Shown here: positions 37,490 through 50,373 of the stretch, piece by piece
Layout of the letters: the number at the start of each line of letters is the position of its first letter
Position numbering within the stretch: position 1 is the first letter of the stretch
DNA from: Sympetrum striolatum
Taxonomy: Eukaryota > Arthropoda > Insecta > Odonata > Libellulidae
Direction: 5' to 3'
Assembly (NCBI GenBank): GCA_947579665.1
Contig: OX388349.1
Coordinates: 75,706,841 to 75,770,840, forward strand
DNA length: 64,000 nt
Notes under the pieces: generated by a model
What the model was told of the DNA's origin: nothing
What the model saw: the letters and a program-made list of their open reading frames with translations, nothing else
The model's database searches: none
Position numbers and translations under genes: made by a program

Positions 37490-40385
37490 TCTCTCCTTCG
37501 CTCTTATTTTGTTCACCTCTCATCCAACGAACGGGACTGGGACTAAGCCATGACGAAGAGACTGATGACGACCTTGGGGAGAGAGTACAACCAGGAATGA
37601 ATAAGTACAAAATGCATAGTAATTAAGATTTTACATAGTTTAATTTGCTGTAAATAGTCCTTTTGTTTGCCATTGTTCCAAATATTAATTAATTTGCTCT
37701 TATTTCTTACAGTCTCTCCTTCGCTCTTATTCAGTTCACCTCTCGTCGAAAGAACGGGACTGGGACTAAATTATGACGAAGAGACTGATGACGACCTTGG
37801 GGAAAGAGTACAACCAGGAAAGAATAAGTACAAAATGCATAGTAATTAAGATTTTACATAGTTTAGTTTGTTTAAATTGTCCTTTTGTTTGCCATTGTTC
37901 CATATATTAATTCATTTGCTCTTATTTCTTACTGTCTCTCCTTCGCTTTTATTTAGTTCACCTCTCGTCGAACGAACGAGACTGGGACCAAACCATGACG
38001 AAGAGACTGATGACGACCTTGGGGAGAGAGTATAACCAGGAAAGAATAAGTACAAAATGCATAGTATTTAAGATTTTTCATAGTTTTATTTGCTGTAAAT
38101 AGTCCTTTTGTTTGCCATTGTTCCAAATATTAATTAATTTGCTCTTATTTCTTACAGTCTTTCCTTCGCTCTTATTTAGTTTAACCTCTCGTCGAAAGAA
38201 CGGGACTGGGACTAAATCATGACGAAGAGACTGATGACGACCTTGGGGAGAGAGTACAACCAGGAAAGAATAAAAACAAAATGCATAGTAATTAAGATTT
38301 TACATAGTTTAATTTGCTGTAAATAGTCCATTTGTTTACCATTATTCCATATATTATTTCATTTGCTATTATTTCTTAATGTCTCTCCTTCGCTCTTATT
38401 TAGTTCATCTCTCGTCCAATCAACAGGACTGGGACTAAACCATGACGAAGAGACTGATGACGACCTTGGGGAGAGAGTACAACCTGGAAAGAATAAGTAC
38501 AAAATGCATAGTAATTAAGATTTTACATAGTTAAATTTGCTGTAAATAGTCCTTTTGTTTGCCATTGTTCCAAATATTAATTAATTTGCTCTTATTTCTT
38601 ACAGTCTCTCCTTCGCTCTTATTTAGTTCACCTCTCGTCCAACGAAAGGGAATGGGACTAAACCATGACGAAGAGACTGATGACGACCTTGGGGAGAGAG
38701 TACAACCAGGAAAGAATAAGTACAAAATGCATAGTAATTAAGATTTTACATAGTTTAATTTGCTGTAAATAGTCCCTTTGTTGGCCATTGTTCCAAATAT
38801 TAATTAATTTGCTCTTATTTCTTACAGTCTCTCCTTCGCTCTTATTTAGTTCACCTCTCGTCGAATGAACGGGACTGGGACTAAATCATGACGAAGAGAC
38901 TGATGACGACCTTGGGGAGAGAGTACAACCAAGAAAGATTAAGTACAAAATGCATAGTAGTTAAGATTTTACATAGTTTAATTTGCTGTAAATAGTCCTT
39001 TTGTTTGCCATTGTTCCAAATATTAATTAATTTGCTCTTATTTCTTACAGTCTCTCCTTCGCTCTTATTTTTTTCACCTCTCGTCCAACGAACGGGACTG
39101 GGACTAAGCCATGACGAAGAGACTGATGACGACCTTGGGGAGAGAGTACAACCAGGAATGAATAAGTACAAAATGCATAGTAATTAAGATTTTACATAGT
39201 TTAATTTGCTGTAAATAGTCCTTTTGTTTGCCATTGTTCCAAATATTAATTAATTTGCTCTTATTTCTTACAGTCTCTACTTCGCTCTTATTTAGTTCAC
39301 CTCTCGCCGAAAGAACGGGACTGGGACTAAATCATGATGAAGAGACTGATGACGACCTTGGGGAGAGAGTACAACCAGGAAAGAATAAGTACAAAATGCA
39401 TAGTAATTACGATTTTACATAGTATAATTTGCTGTAAATAGTCCTTTTGTTTGCCATTGTTCCAAATATTAATTAATTTGCTCACATTTCTTACAGTCTT
39501 TCCTTCGCTCTTATTTAGTTCACCTCTCTTCGAACAAACGGGACTGGGACTAAGCCATGACGAAGAGACTGATGACGACCTTGGGGAGAGAGTACAACCA
39601 GGAAAGAATAAGTACAAAATGCATAATAATTAAGATCTTACATAGATTAATTTGCTGTAAATAGTCCTTTTGTTTGCCATTGTTCCAAATATAAATTAAT
39701 TTGCTCTTATTTCTTACAGTCTCTCCTTCGCTCTTATTTAGTTCACCTCTCGTCGAACGAACGGGACTGGGACCAAACCATGACGAAGAGACTGATGACG
39801 ACATTGGGGAGAGAGTACAACCAGGAAAGAATAAGTACAAAATACATAGTAATTAAGATTTTACATAGTTTAATTTGCTATAAATAGTCCTTTTGTTTGC
39901 CATTGTTCCAAATATTAATTAATTTGCTCTTATTTTTACAGTCTCTCCTTCGATCTTACTTAGTTCACCTCTCGTCGAGCGAACGGGACTGGGAGCTAAC
40001 CATGACGATGAGACTGATGACGACATTGGGGAGAGAGTACAACCAGGAAAGAATAAGTACAAAATGCATAGTAATTAAGATTTTACATAGTTTAATTTGC
40101 TGTAAATAGTCCTTTTGTTTGCCATTGTTCCAAATATTAATTCATTTGCTCCTATTTCTTACAGTCTCTCCTTTGCTCTTATTTAGTTCACCTCTCGTCC
40201 TACGAATGGGACTGGGACTAAACAATGACGAAGAGACTGATGACGACCTTGGGGAGAGAGTACAACCAGGAAAGAATAAGTACAAAATGCATAGTAATTA
40301 AGATTTTACATAGTTTAATTTGCTGTAAATAGTCCTTTTGTTTGCCATTGTTCCAAATATTAATTAATTTTCTCTTATTTCTTAC
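37490..40385 (+). repeat. 13-unit higher-order repeat (2898 bp), copy 1
   Basis: Units from 37667 to 40119 recur at an offset of 2898 bp (37667 with 40565, 38559 with 41457, 39005 with 41903, 39897 with 42795, 40119 with 43017). Private changes are shared, such as GAGTATAACC, CCAATCAACAGG and GACGATGAGACTG. Boundaries lie inside monomers and are approximate. Confidence 0.9.
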
Positions 40386-43280
40386 AGTCTCTCCTTCGCT
40401 CTTATTTTGTTCACCTCTCATCCAACGAACGGGACTGGGACTAAGCCATGACGAAGAGACTGATGACGACCTTGGGGAGAGAGTACAACCAGGAATGAAT
40501 AAGTACAAAATGCATAGTAATTAAGATTTTACATAGTTTAATTTGCTGTAAATAGTCCTTTTGTTTGCCATTGTTCCAAATATTAATTAATTTGCTCTTA
40601 TTTCTTACAGTCTCTCCTTCGCTCTTATTCAGTTCACCTCTCGTCGAAAGAACGGGACTGGGACTAAATTATGACGAAGAGACTGATGACGACCTTGGGG
40701 AAAGAGTACAACCAGGAAAGAATAAGTACAAAATGCATAGTAATTAAGATTTTACATAGTTTAGTTTGTTTAAATTGTCCTTTTGTTTGCCATTGTTCCA
40801 TATATTAATTCATTTGCTCTTATTTCTTACTGTCTCTCCTTCGCTTTTATTTAGTTCACCTCTCGTCGAACGAACGAGACTGGGACCAAACCATGACGAA
40901 GAGACTGATGACGACCTTGGGGAGAGAGTATAACCAGGAAAGAATAAGTACAAAATGCATAGTATTTAAGATTTTTCATAGTTTTATTTGCTGTAAATAG
41001 TCCTTTTGTTTGCCATTGTTCCAAATATTAATTAATTTGCTCTTATTTCTTACAGTCTTTCCTTCGCTCTTATTTAGTTTAACCTCTCGTCGAAAGAACG
41101 GGACTGGGACTAAATCATGACGAAGAGACTGATGACGACCTTGGGGAGAGAGTACAACCAGGAAAGAATAAAAACAAAATGCATAGTAATTAAGATTTTA
41201 CATAGTTTAATTTGCTGTAAATAGTCCATTTGTTTACCATTATTCCATATATTATTTCATTTGCTATTATTTCTTAATGTCTCTCCTTCGCTCTTATTTA
41301 GTTCATCTCTCGTCCAATCAACAGGACTGGGACTAAACCATGACGAAGAGACTGATGACGACCTTGGGGAGAGAGTACAACCTGGAAAGAATAAGTACAA
41401 AATGCATAGTAATTAAGATTTTACATAGTTAAATTTGCTGTAAATAGTCCTTTTGTTTGCCATTGTTCCAAATATTATTTAATTTGCTCTTATTTCTTAC
41501 AGTCTCTCCTTCGCTCTTATTTAGTTCACCTCTCGTCCAACGAAAGGGAATGGGACTAAACAATGACGAAGAGACTGATGACGACCTTGGGGAGAGAGTA
41601 CAACCAGGAAAGAATAAGTACAAAATGCATAGTAATTAAGATTTTACATAGTTTAATTTGCTGTAAATAGTCCCTTTGTTGGCCATTGTTCCAAATATTA
41701 ATTAATTTGCTCTTATTTCTTACAGTCTCTCCTTCGCTCTTATTTAGTTCACCTCTCGTCGAATGAACGGGACTGGGACTAAATCATGACGAAGAGACTG
41801 ATGACGACCTTGGGGAGAGAGTACAACCAAGAAAGATTAAGTACAAAATGCATAGTAGTTAAGATTTTACATAGTTTAATTTGCTGTAAATAGTCCTTTT
41901 GTTTGCCATTGTTCCAAATATTAATTAATTTGCTCTTATTTCTTACAGTCTCTCCTTCGCTCTTATTTTTTTCACCTCTCGTCCAACGAACGGGACTGGG
42001 ACTAAGCCATGACGAAGAGACTGATGACGACCTTGGGGAGAGAGTACAACCAGGAATGAATAAGTACAAAATGCATAGTAATTAAGATTTTACATAGTTT
42101 AATTTGCTGTAAATAGTCCTTTTGTTTGCCATTGTTCCAAATATTAATTAATTTGCTCTTATTTCTTACAGTCTCTACTTCGCTCTTATTTAGTTCACCT
42201 CTCGCCGAAAGAACGGGACTGGGACTAAATCATGATGAAGAGACTGATGACGACCTTGGGGAGAGAGTACAACCAGGAAAGAATAAGTACAAAATGCATA
42301 GTAATTACGATTTTACATAGTATAATTTGCTGTAAATAGTCCTTTTGTTTGCCATTGTTCCAAATATTAATTAATTTGCTCACATTTCTTACAGTCTTTC
42401 CTTCGCTCTTATTTAGTTCACCTCTCTTCGAACGAACGGGACTGGGACTAAGCCATGACGAAGAGACTGATGACGACCTTGGGGAGAGAGTACAACCAGG
42501 AAAGAATAAGTACAAAATGCATAATAATTAAGATCTTACATAGATTAATTTGCTGTAAATAGTCCTTTTGTTTGCCATTGTTCCAAATATAAATTAATTT
42601 GCTCTTATTTCTTACAGTCTCTCCTTCGCTCTTATTTAGTTCACCTCTCGTCGAACGAACGGGACTGGGACCAAACCATGACGAAGAGACTGATGACGAC
42701 ATTGGGGAGAGAGTACAACCAGGAAAGAATAAGTACAAAATACATAGTAATTAAGATTTTACATAGTTTAATTTGCTATAAATAGTCCTTTTGTTTGCCA
42801 TTGTTCCAAATATTAATTAATTTGCTCTTATTTTTACAGTCTCTCCTTCGATCTTACTTAGTTCACCTCTCGTCGAGCGAACGGGACTGGGAGCTAACCA
42901 TGACGATGAGACTGATGACGACATTGGGGAGAGAGTACAACCAGGAAAGAATAAGTACAAAATGCATAGTAATTAAGATTTTACATAGTTTAATTTGCTG
43001 TAAATAGTCCTTTTGTTTGCCATTGTTCCAAATATTAATTCATTTGCTCCTATTTCTTACAGTCTCTCCTTTGCTCTTATTTAGTTCACCTCTCGTCCTA
43101 CGAATGGGACTGGGACTAAACAATGACGAAGAGACTGATGACGACCTTGGGGAGAGAGTACAACCAGGAAAGAATAAGTACAAAATGCATAGTAATTAAG
43201 ATTTTACATAGTTTAATTTGCTGTAAATAGTCCTTTTGTTTGCCATTGTTCCAAATATTAATTAATTTTCTCTTATTTCT
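40386..43280 (+). repeat. 13-unit higher-order repeat, copy 2
   Basis: Second copy of 37490-40385. The joining monomer at 40342 is a chimera: its start (TAATTTTCTC) belongs to the class at 43240 and its later part (CTCTCATCCAACG) to the unit at 37444. Confidence 0.9.
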
Positions 43281-43462
43281 TACAGTCTCTCCTTCGCTCT
43301 AATTAAGTTCACCTCTCGTCCAACGAACGGGACTGGGACTAGACCATGACGAAGAGACTGATGACGACCTTGGGGAGAGAGTACAACCAGGAAAGAATAA
43401 GTACATAATACATAGTAATTAAGATTTTACATAGTTTATATTGCTGTAAATAGTCCTTTTGT
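41903..43462 (+). repeat. 7-unit HOR relative, set A
   Basis: Order: TTATTTTTTTC unit, ATGATGAAG unit, CTCTCTTCGAACG unit, CCAAATATAAATT unit, 222-bp unit, CCTACGAATGGG unit, TAATTAAG/TTTTCTC unit. The first five recur at 43463, 1560 bp on. Confidence 0.85.
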
Positions 43463-45022
43463 TTGCCATTGTTCCAAATATTAATTAATTTGCTCTTATT
43501 TCTTACAGTCTCTCCTTCGCTCTTATTTTTTTCACCTCTCGTCCAACGAACGGGACTGGGACTAAGCCATGACGAAGAGACTGATGACGACCTTGGGGAG
43601 AGAGTACAACCAGGAATGAATAAGTACAAAATGCATAGTAATTAAGATTTTACATAGTTTAATTTGCTGTAAATAGTCCTTTTGTTTGCCATTGTTCCAA
43701 ATATTAATTAATTTGCTCTTATTTCTAACAGTCTCTACTTCGCTCTTATTTAGTTCACCTCTCGCCGAAAGAACGGGACTGGGACTAAATCATGATGAAG
43801 AGACTGATGACGACCTTGGGGAGAGAGTACAACCAGGAAAGAATAAGTACAAAATGCATAGTAATTACGATTTTACATAGTATAATTTGCTGTAAATAGT
43901 CCTTTTGTTTGCCATTGTTCCAAATATTAATTAATTTGCTCACATTTCTTACAGTCTTTCCTTCGCTCTTATTTAGTTCACCTCTCTTCGAACGAACGGG
44001 ACTGGGACTAAGCCATGACGAAGAGACTGATGACGACCTTGGGGAGAGAGTACAACCAGGAAAGAATAAGTACAAAATGCATAATAATTAAGATCTTACA
44101 TAGATTAATTTGCTGTAAATAGTCCTTTTGTTTGCCATTGTTCCAAATATAAATTAATTTGCTCTTATTTCTTACAGTCTCTCCTTCGCTCTTATTTAGT
44201 TCACCTCTCGTCGAACGAACGGGACTGGGACCAAACCATGACGAAGAGACTGATGACGACATTGGGGAGAGAGTACAACCAGGAAAGAATAAGTACAAAA
44301 TACATAGTAATTAAGATTTTACATAGTTTAATTTGCTATAAATAGTCCTTTTGTTTGCCATTGTTCCAAATATTAATTAATTTGCTCTTATTTTTACAGT
44401 CTCTCCTTCGATCTTACTTAGTTCACCTCTCGTCGAGCGAACGGGACTGGGAGCTAACCATGACGATGAGACTGATGACGACATTGGGGAGAGAGTACAA
44501 CCAGGAAAGAATAAGTACAAAATGCATAGTAATTAAGATTTTACATAGTTTAATTTGCTGTAAATAGTCCTTTTGTTTGCCATTGTTCCAAATATTAATT
44601 AATTTTCTCTTATTTCTTACAGTCTCTCCTTCGCTCTAATTAAGTTCACCTCTCGTCCAACGAACGGGACTGGGACTAGACCATGACGAAGAGACTGATG
44701 ACGACCTTGGGGAGAGAGTACAACCAGGAAAGAATAAGTACATAATACATAGTAATTAAGATTTTACATAGTTTATATTGCTGTAAATAGTCCTTTTGTT
44801 TGCCATTGTTCCAAATATTAATTAATTTGCTCTTATTTCTTACAGTCTCTCCTTCGCTCTTATTAAATTCACCTCTTGTCGAAAGAACGGGACTGGGACT
44901 AAATCATGACGAAGAGACTGATGACGACCTTGGGGAGAGAGTACAACCAGGAAAGAATAAGTACAAAATGCATAGTAGTTAAGATTTTACATAGTTTAAT
45001 TTGCTGTAAATAGTCCTTTTGT
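43463..45022 (+). repeat. 7-unit HOR relative, set B
   Basis: Starts with the same five monomers as set A, but lacks the CCTACGAATGGG unit and ends with the TAATTAAG unit and an ATTAAATTC unit. Net length stays seven monomers, so one unit was lost and another gained relative to set A. Confidence 0.85.
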
Positions 45023-47251
45023 TTGCCATTGTTCCAAATATTAATTAATTTGCTCTTATTTCTTACAGTCTCTCCTTCGCTCTTATTTTTTTCACCTCTC
45101 GTCCAACGAACGGGACTGGGACTAAGCCATGACGAAGAGACTGATGACGACCTTGGGGAGAGAGTACAACCAGGAATGAATAAGTACAAAATGCATAGTA
45201 ATTAAGATTTTACATAGTTTAATTTGCTGTAAATAGTCCTTTTGTTTGCCATTGTTCCAAATATTAATTAATTTGCTCTTATTTCTTACAGTCTCTACTT
45301 CGCTCTTATTTAGTTCACCTCTCGCCGAAAGAACGGGACTGGGACTAAATCATGATGAAGAGACTGATGACGACCTTGGGGAGAGAGTACAACCAGGAAA
45401 GAATAAGTACAAAATGCATAGTAATTACGATTTTACATAGTATAATTTGCTGTAAATAGTCCTATTGTTTGCCATTGTTCCAAATATTAATTAATTTGCT
45501 CATATTTCTTACAGTCTCTCCTTCGCTCTTATTTAGTTCACCTCTCGTCCTACGAACGGGACTGGGACTAAACCATGACGAAGGGACTGATGACGACCTT
45601 GGGGAGAGAGTACAACCAGGAAAGAATAAGTACATAATGCATAGTAATTAAGATTTTACATAGTTTATATATCTGTAAATAGTCCTATTGTTTGCCATTG
45701 TTCAAAATATTAATTAATTTGCTCTTATTTCTTACAGTCTCTCCTTCGCTCTTATTAAATTCACCTCTTGTCGAAAGAACGGGACTGGGACTAAATCATG
45801 ACAAAGAGACTGATGACGACCTTGGGGAGAGAGTACAACCAGGAAAGAATAAGTACAAAATGCATAGTAATTAAGATTTTACATAGTTTAATTTGCTGTA
45901 AATAGTCCTTTTGTTTGCCATTGTTCCAAATATTAATTAATTTGCTCACATTTCTTACAGTCTTTCCTTCGCTCTTATTTAGTTCACCTCTCTTCGAACG
46001 AACGGGACTGGGACTAAGCCATGACGAAGAGACTGATGACGACCTTGGGGAGAGAGTACAACCAGGAAAGAATAAGTACAAAATGCATAATAATTAAGAT
46101 CTTACATAGATTAATTTGCTGTAAATAGTCCTTTTGTTTGCCATTGTTCCAAATATAAATTAATTTGCTCTTATTTCTTACAGTCTCTCCTTCGCTCTTA
46201 TTTAGTTCACCTCTCGTCGAACGAACGGGACTGGGACCAAACCATGACGAAGAGACTGATGACGACATTGGGGAGAGAGTACAACCAGGAAAGAATAAGT
46301 ACAAAATACATAGTAATTAAGATTTTACATAGTTTAATTTGCTATAAATAGTCCTTTTGTTTGCCATTGTTCCAAATATTAATTAATTTGCTCTTATTTT
46401 TACAGTCTCTCCTTCGATCTTACTTAGTTCACCTCTCGTCGAGCGAACGGGACTGGGAGCTAACCATGACGATGAGACTGATGACGACATTGGGGAGAGA
46501 GTACAACCAGGAAAGAATAAGTACAAAATGCATAGTAATTAAGATTTTACATAGTTTAATTTGCTGTAAATAGTCCTTTTGTTTGCCATTGTTCCAAATA
46601 TTAATTCATTTGCTCCTATTTCTTACAGTCTCTCCTTTGCTCTTATTTAGTTCACCTCTCGTCCTACGAATGGGACTGGGACTAAACAATGACGAAGAGA
46701 CTGATGACGACCTTGGGGAGAGAGTACAACCAGGAAAGAATAAGTACAAAATGCATAGTAATTAAGATTTTACATAGTTTAATTTGCTGTAAATAGTCCT
46801 TTTGTTTGCCATTGTTCCAAATATTAATTAATTTTCTCTTATTTCTTACAGTCTCTCCTTCGCTCTAATTAAGTTCACCTCTCGTCCAACGAACGGGACT
46901 GGGACTAGACCATGACGAAGAGACTGATGACGACCTTGGGGAGAGAGTACAACCAGGAAAGAATAAGTACATAATACATAGTAATTAAGATTTTACATAG
47001 TTTATATTGCTGTAAATAGTCCTTTTGTTTGCCATTGTTCCAAATATTAATTAATTTGCTCTTATTTCTTACAGTCTCTCCTTCGCTCTTATTAAATTCA
47101 CCTCTTGTCGAAAGAACGGGACTGGGACTAAATCATGACGAAGAGACTGATGACGACCTTGGGGAGAGAGTACAACCAGGAAAGAATAAGTACAAAATGC
47201 ATAGTAATTAAGATTTTACATAGTTTAATTTGCTGTAAATAGTCCTTTTGT
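45023..47251 (+). repeat. 10-unit HOR relative, set C
   Basis: Same beginning as sets A and B, but two monomers (a GTCCTACG unit at 45469 and an ATTAAATTC unit at 45692) are inserted before the CTCTCTTCGAACG unit, and both the CCTACGAATGGG and ATTAAATTC units are present at the end. It shows how the HOR grows and shrinks by whole monomers. Confidence 0.8.
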
Positions 47252-48110
47252 TTGCCATTGTTCCAAATATTAATTAATTTGCTCTTATTTCTTACAGTCT
47301 CTCCTTCTCTCTTATTTAGTTCACCTCTCGTCCAACGAAAGGGACTGGGACTAAACCATGACGAAGAGACTGATGACGACCTTGGGGAGAGAGTACAACC
47401 AGAAAAGAATAAGTACAAAATGCATAGTAATTAAGATTTTACCTAGTTTAATTTGCTGTAAATAGTCCCTTTGTTGGCCATTGTTCCAAATATTAATTAA
47501 TTTGCTCTTATTTCTTACAGTCTCTCCTTCGCTCTTATTTAGTTCACCTCTCGTCGAATGAACGGGACTGGGACTAAATCATGACGAAGAGACTGATGAC
47601 GACCTTGGGGAGAGAGTACAACCAAGAAAGAATAAGTACAAAATGCATAGTAATTAAGATATTACATAGTTTAATTTGCTGTAAATAGTCCTTTTGTTTG
47701 CCATTGTTCCAAATATTAATTAATTTGCTCTTATTTCTTACAGTCTCTCCTTCGCTCTTATTTTGTTCACCTCTCGTCCAACGAACGGGACTGGGACTAA
47801 GCCATGACGAAGAGACTGATGACGACCTTGGGGAGAGAGTACAACCAGGAATGAATAAGTACAAAATGCATAGTAATTAAGATTTTACATAGTTTAATTT
47901 GCTGTAAATAGTCCTTTTGTTTGCCATTGTTCCAAATATTAATTAATTTGCTCTTATTTCTTACAGTCTCTTCTTCGCTCTTATTTAGTTCACCTCTCGC
48001 CGAAAGAACCGGACTGGGACTAAATCATGATGAAGAGACTGATGACGACCTTGGGGAGAGAGTACAACCAGGAAAGAATAAGTACAAAATGCATAGTAAT
48101 TACGATTTTA
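46100..48110 (+). repeat. Segment shared at ~14.9 kb distance, copy 1
   Basis: Nine successive monomers recur at an offset of 14922 bp, about 67 units (46583 with 61505, 47029 with 61951, 47252 with 62174, 47698 with 62620, 47921 with 62843), with class order preserved. Confidence 0.8.
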
Positions 48111-48812
48111 CATAGTTTAATTTGCTGTAAATAGTCCTTTTGTTTGCCATTGTTCCAAATATTAATTAATTTGCTCATATTTCTTACAGTCTCTCCTTCG
48201 CTCTTATTTAGTTCACCTCTCGTCCTACGAACGGGACTGGGACTAAACCATGACGAAGAGACTGATGACGACCTTGGGGAGAGAGTACAACCAGGAAAGA
48301 ATAAGTACAAAATGCATAGTAATTAAGATTTTACATAGTTTAATTTGCTGTAAATAGTCCTTTTGTTTGCCATTGTTCCAAATATTAATTAATTTTCTCT
48401 TATTTCTTACAGTCTCTCCTTCGCTCTAATTAAGTTCACCTCTCGTCCAACGAACGGGACTGGGACTAAACCATGACGAAGAGACTGATGACGACCTTGG
48501 GGAGAGAGTACAACCAGGAAAGAATAAGTACATAATACATAGTAATTAAGATTTTACATAGTTTATATTGCTGTAAATAGTCCTTTTGTTTGCCATTGTT
48601 CCAAATATTAATTAATTTGCTCTTATTTCTTACAGTCTCTCCTTCGCTCTTATTAAATTCACCTCTTGTCGAAAGAACGGGACTGGGACTAAATCATGAC
48701 GAAGAGACTGATGACGACCTTGGGGAGAGAGTACAACCAGGAAAGAATAAGTACAAAATGCATAGTAATTAAGATTTTACATAGTTTAATTTGCTGTAAA
48801 TAGTCCTTTTGT
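47252..48812 (+). repeat. 7-unit higher-order repeat (1561 bp), copy 1
   Basis: Order: CAACGAAAGG unit, GTTGGCC/TGA unit, TTATTTTGTTC unit, ATGATGAAG unit, CCTACGAACGG unit, TAATTAAG unit, ATTAAATTC unit. It repeats at once at 48813 and again at 53268. Private markers such as TTTTACCTAG and TCTCTTCTTCGC are shared by all three copies. Confidence 0.9.
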
Positions 48813-50373
48813 TTGCCATTGTTCCAAATATTAATTAATTTGCTCTTATTTCTTACAGTCTCTCCTTCGCTCTTATTAAGTTCACCTCTCGTCCAACGAA
48901 AGGGACTGGGACTAAACCATGACGAAGAGACTGATGACGACCTTGGGGAGAGAGTACAACCAGGAAAGAATAAGTACAAAATGCATAGTAATTAAGATTT
49001 TACCTAGTTTAATTTGCTGTAAATAGTCCCTTTGTTGGCCATTGTTCCAAATATTAATTAATTTGCTCTTATTTCTTACAGTCTCTCCTTCGCTCTTATT
49101 TAGTTCACCTCTCGTCGAATGAACGGGACTGGGACTAAATCATGACGAAGAGACTGATGACGACCTTGGGGAGAGAGTACAACCAAGAAAGAATAAGTAC
49201 AAAATGCATAGTAATTAAGATTTTACATAGTTTAATTTGCTGTAAATAGTCCTTTTGTTTGCCATTGTTCCAAATATTAATTAATTTGCTCTTATTTCTT
49301 ACAGTCTCTCCTTCGCTCTTATTTTGTTCACCTCTCGTCCAACGAACGGGACTGGGACTAAGCCATGACAAAGAGACTGATGACGACCTTGGGGAGAGAG
49401 TACAACCAGGAATGAATAAGTACAAAATGCATAGTAATTAAGATTTTACATAGTTTAATTTGCTGTAAATAGTCCTTTTGTTTGCCATTGTTCCATATAT
49501 TAATTAATTTGCTCTTATTTCTTACAGTCTCTTCTTCGCTCTTATTTAGTTCACCTCTCGCAGAAAGAACCGGACTGGGACTAAATCATGATGAAGAGAC
49601 TGATGACGACCTTGGGGAGAGAGTACAACCAGGAAAGAATAAGTACAAAATGCATAGTAATTACGATTTTACATAGTATAATTTGCTGTAAATAGTCCTT
49701 TTGTTTGCCATTGTTCCAAATATTAATTAATTTGCTCATATTTCTTACAGTCTCTCCTTCGCTCTTATTTAGTTCACCTATCGTCCTACGAACAGGACTG
49801 GGACTAAACCATGACGAAGAGACTGATGACGACCTTAAGGAGAGAGTACAACCAGGAAAGAATAAGTACAAAATGCATAGTAATTAAGATTTTACATAGT
49901 TTAATTTGCTGTAAATAGTCCTTTTGTTTGCCATTGTTCCAAATATTAATTAATTTTCTCTTATTTCTTACAGTCTCTCCTTCGCTCTAATTTAGTTCAC
50001 CTCTCGTCCAACGAACGGGACTGGGACTAAACCATGACGAAGAGACTGATGACGACCTTGGGGAGAGAGTACAACCAGGAAAGAATAAGTACATAATGCA
50101 TAGTAATTAAGATTTTACATAGTTTATATTGCTGTAAATAGTCCTTTTGTTTGCCATTGTTCCAAATATTAATTAATTTGCTCTTATTTCTTACAGTCTC
50201 TCCTTCCCTATTATTAAATTCACCTCTTGTCGAAAGAACGGGACTGGGACTAAATCATGACGAAAAGACTGATGACGACCTTGGGGAGAGAGTACAACCA
50301 GGAAAGAATAAGTACAAAATGCATAATAATTAAGATCTTACATAGATTAATTTGCTGTAAATAGTCCTTTTGT
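48813..50373 (+). repeat. 7-unit higher-order repeat, copy 2
   Basis: Tandem copy of 47252-48812, offset 1561 bp, with scattered point differences such as CTCTCGCAGAAAG and CTTAAGGAGAG. Confidence 0.9.
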
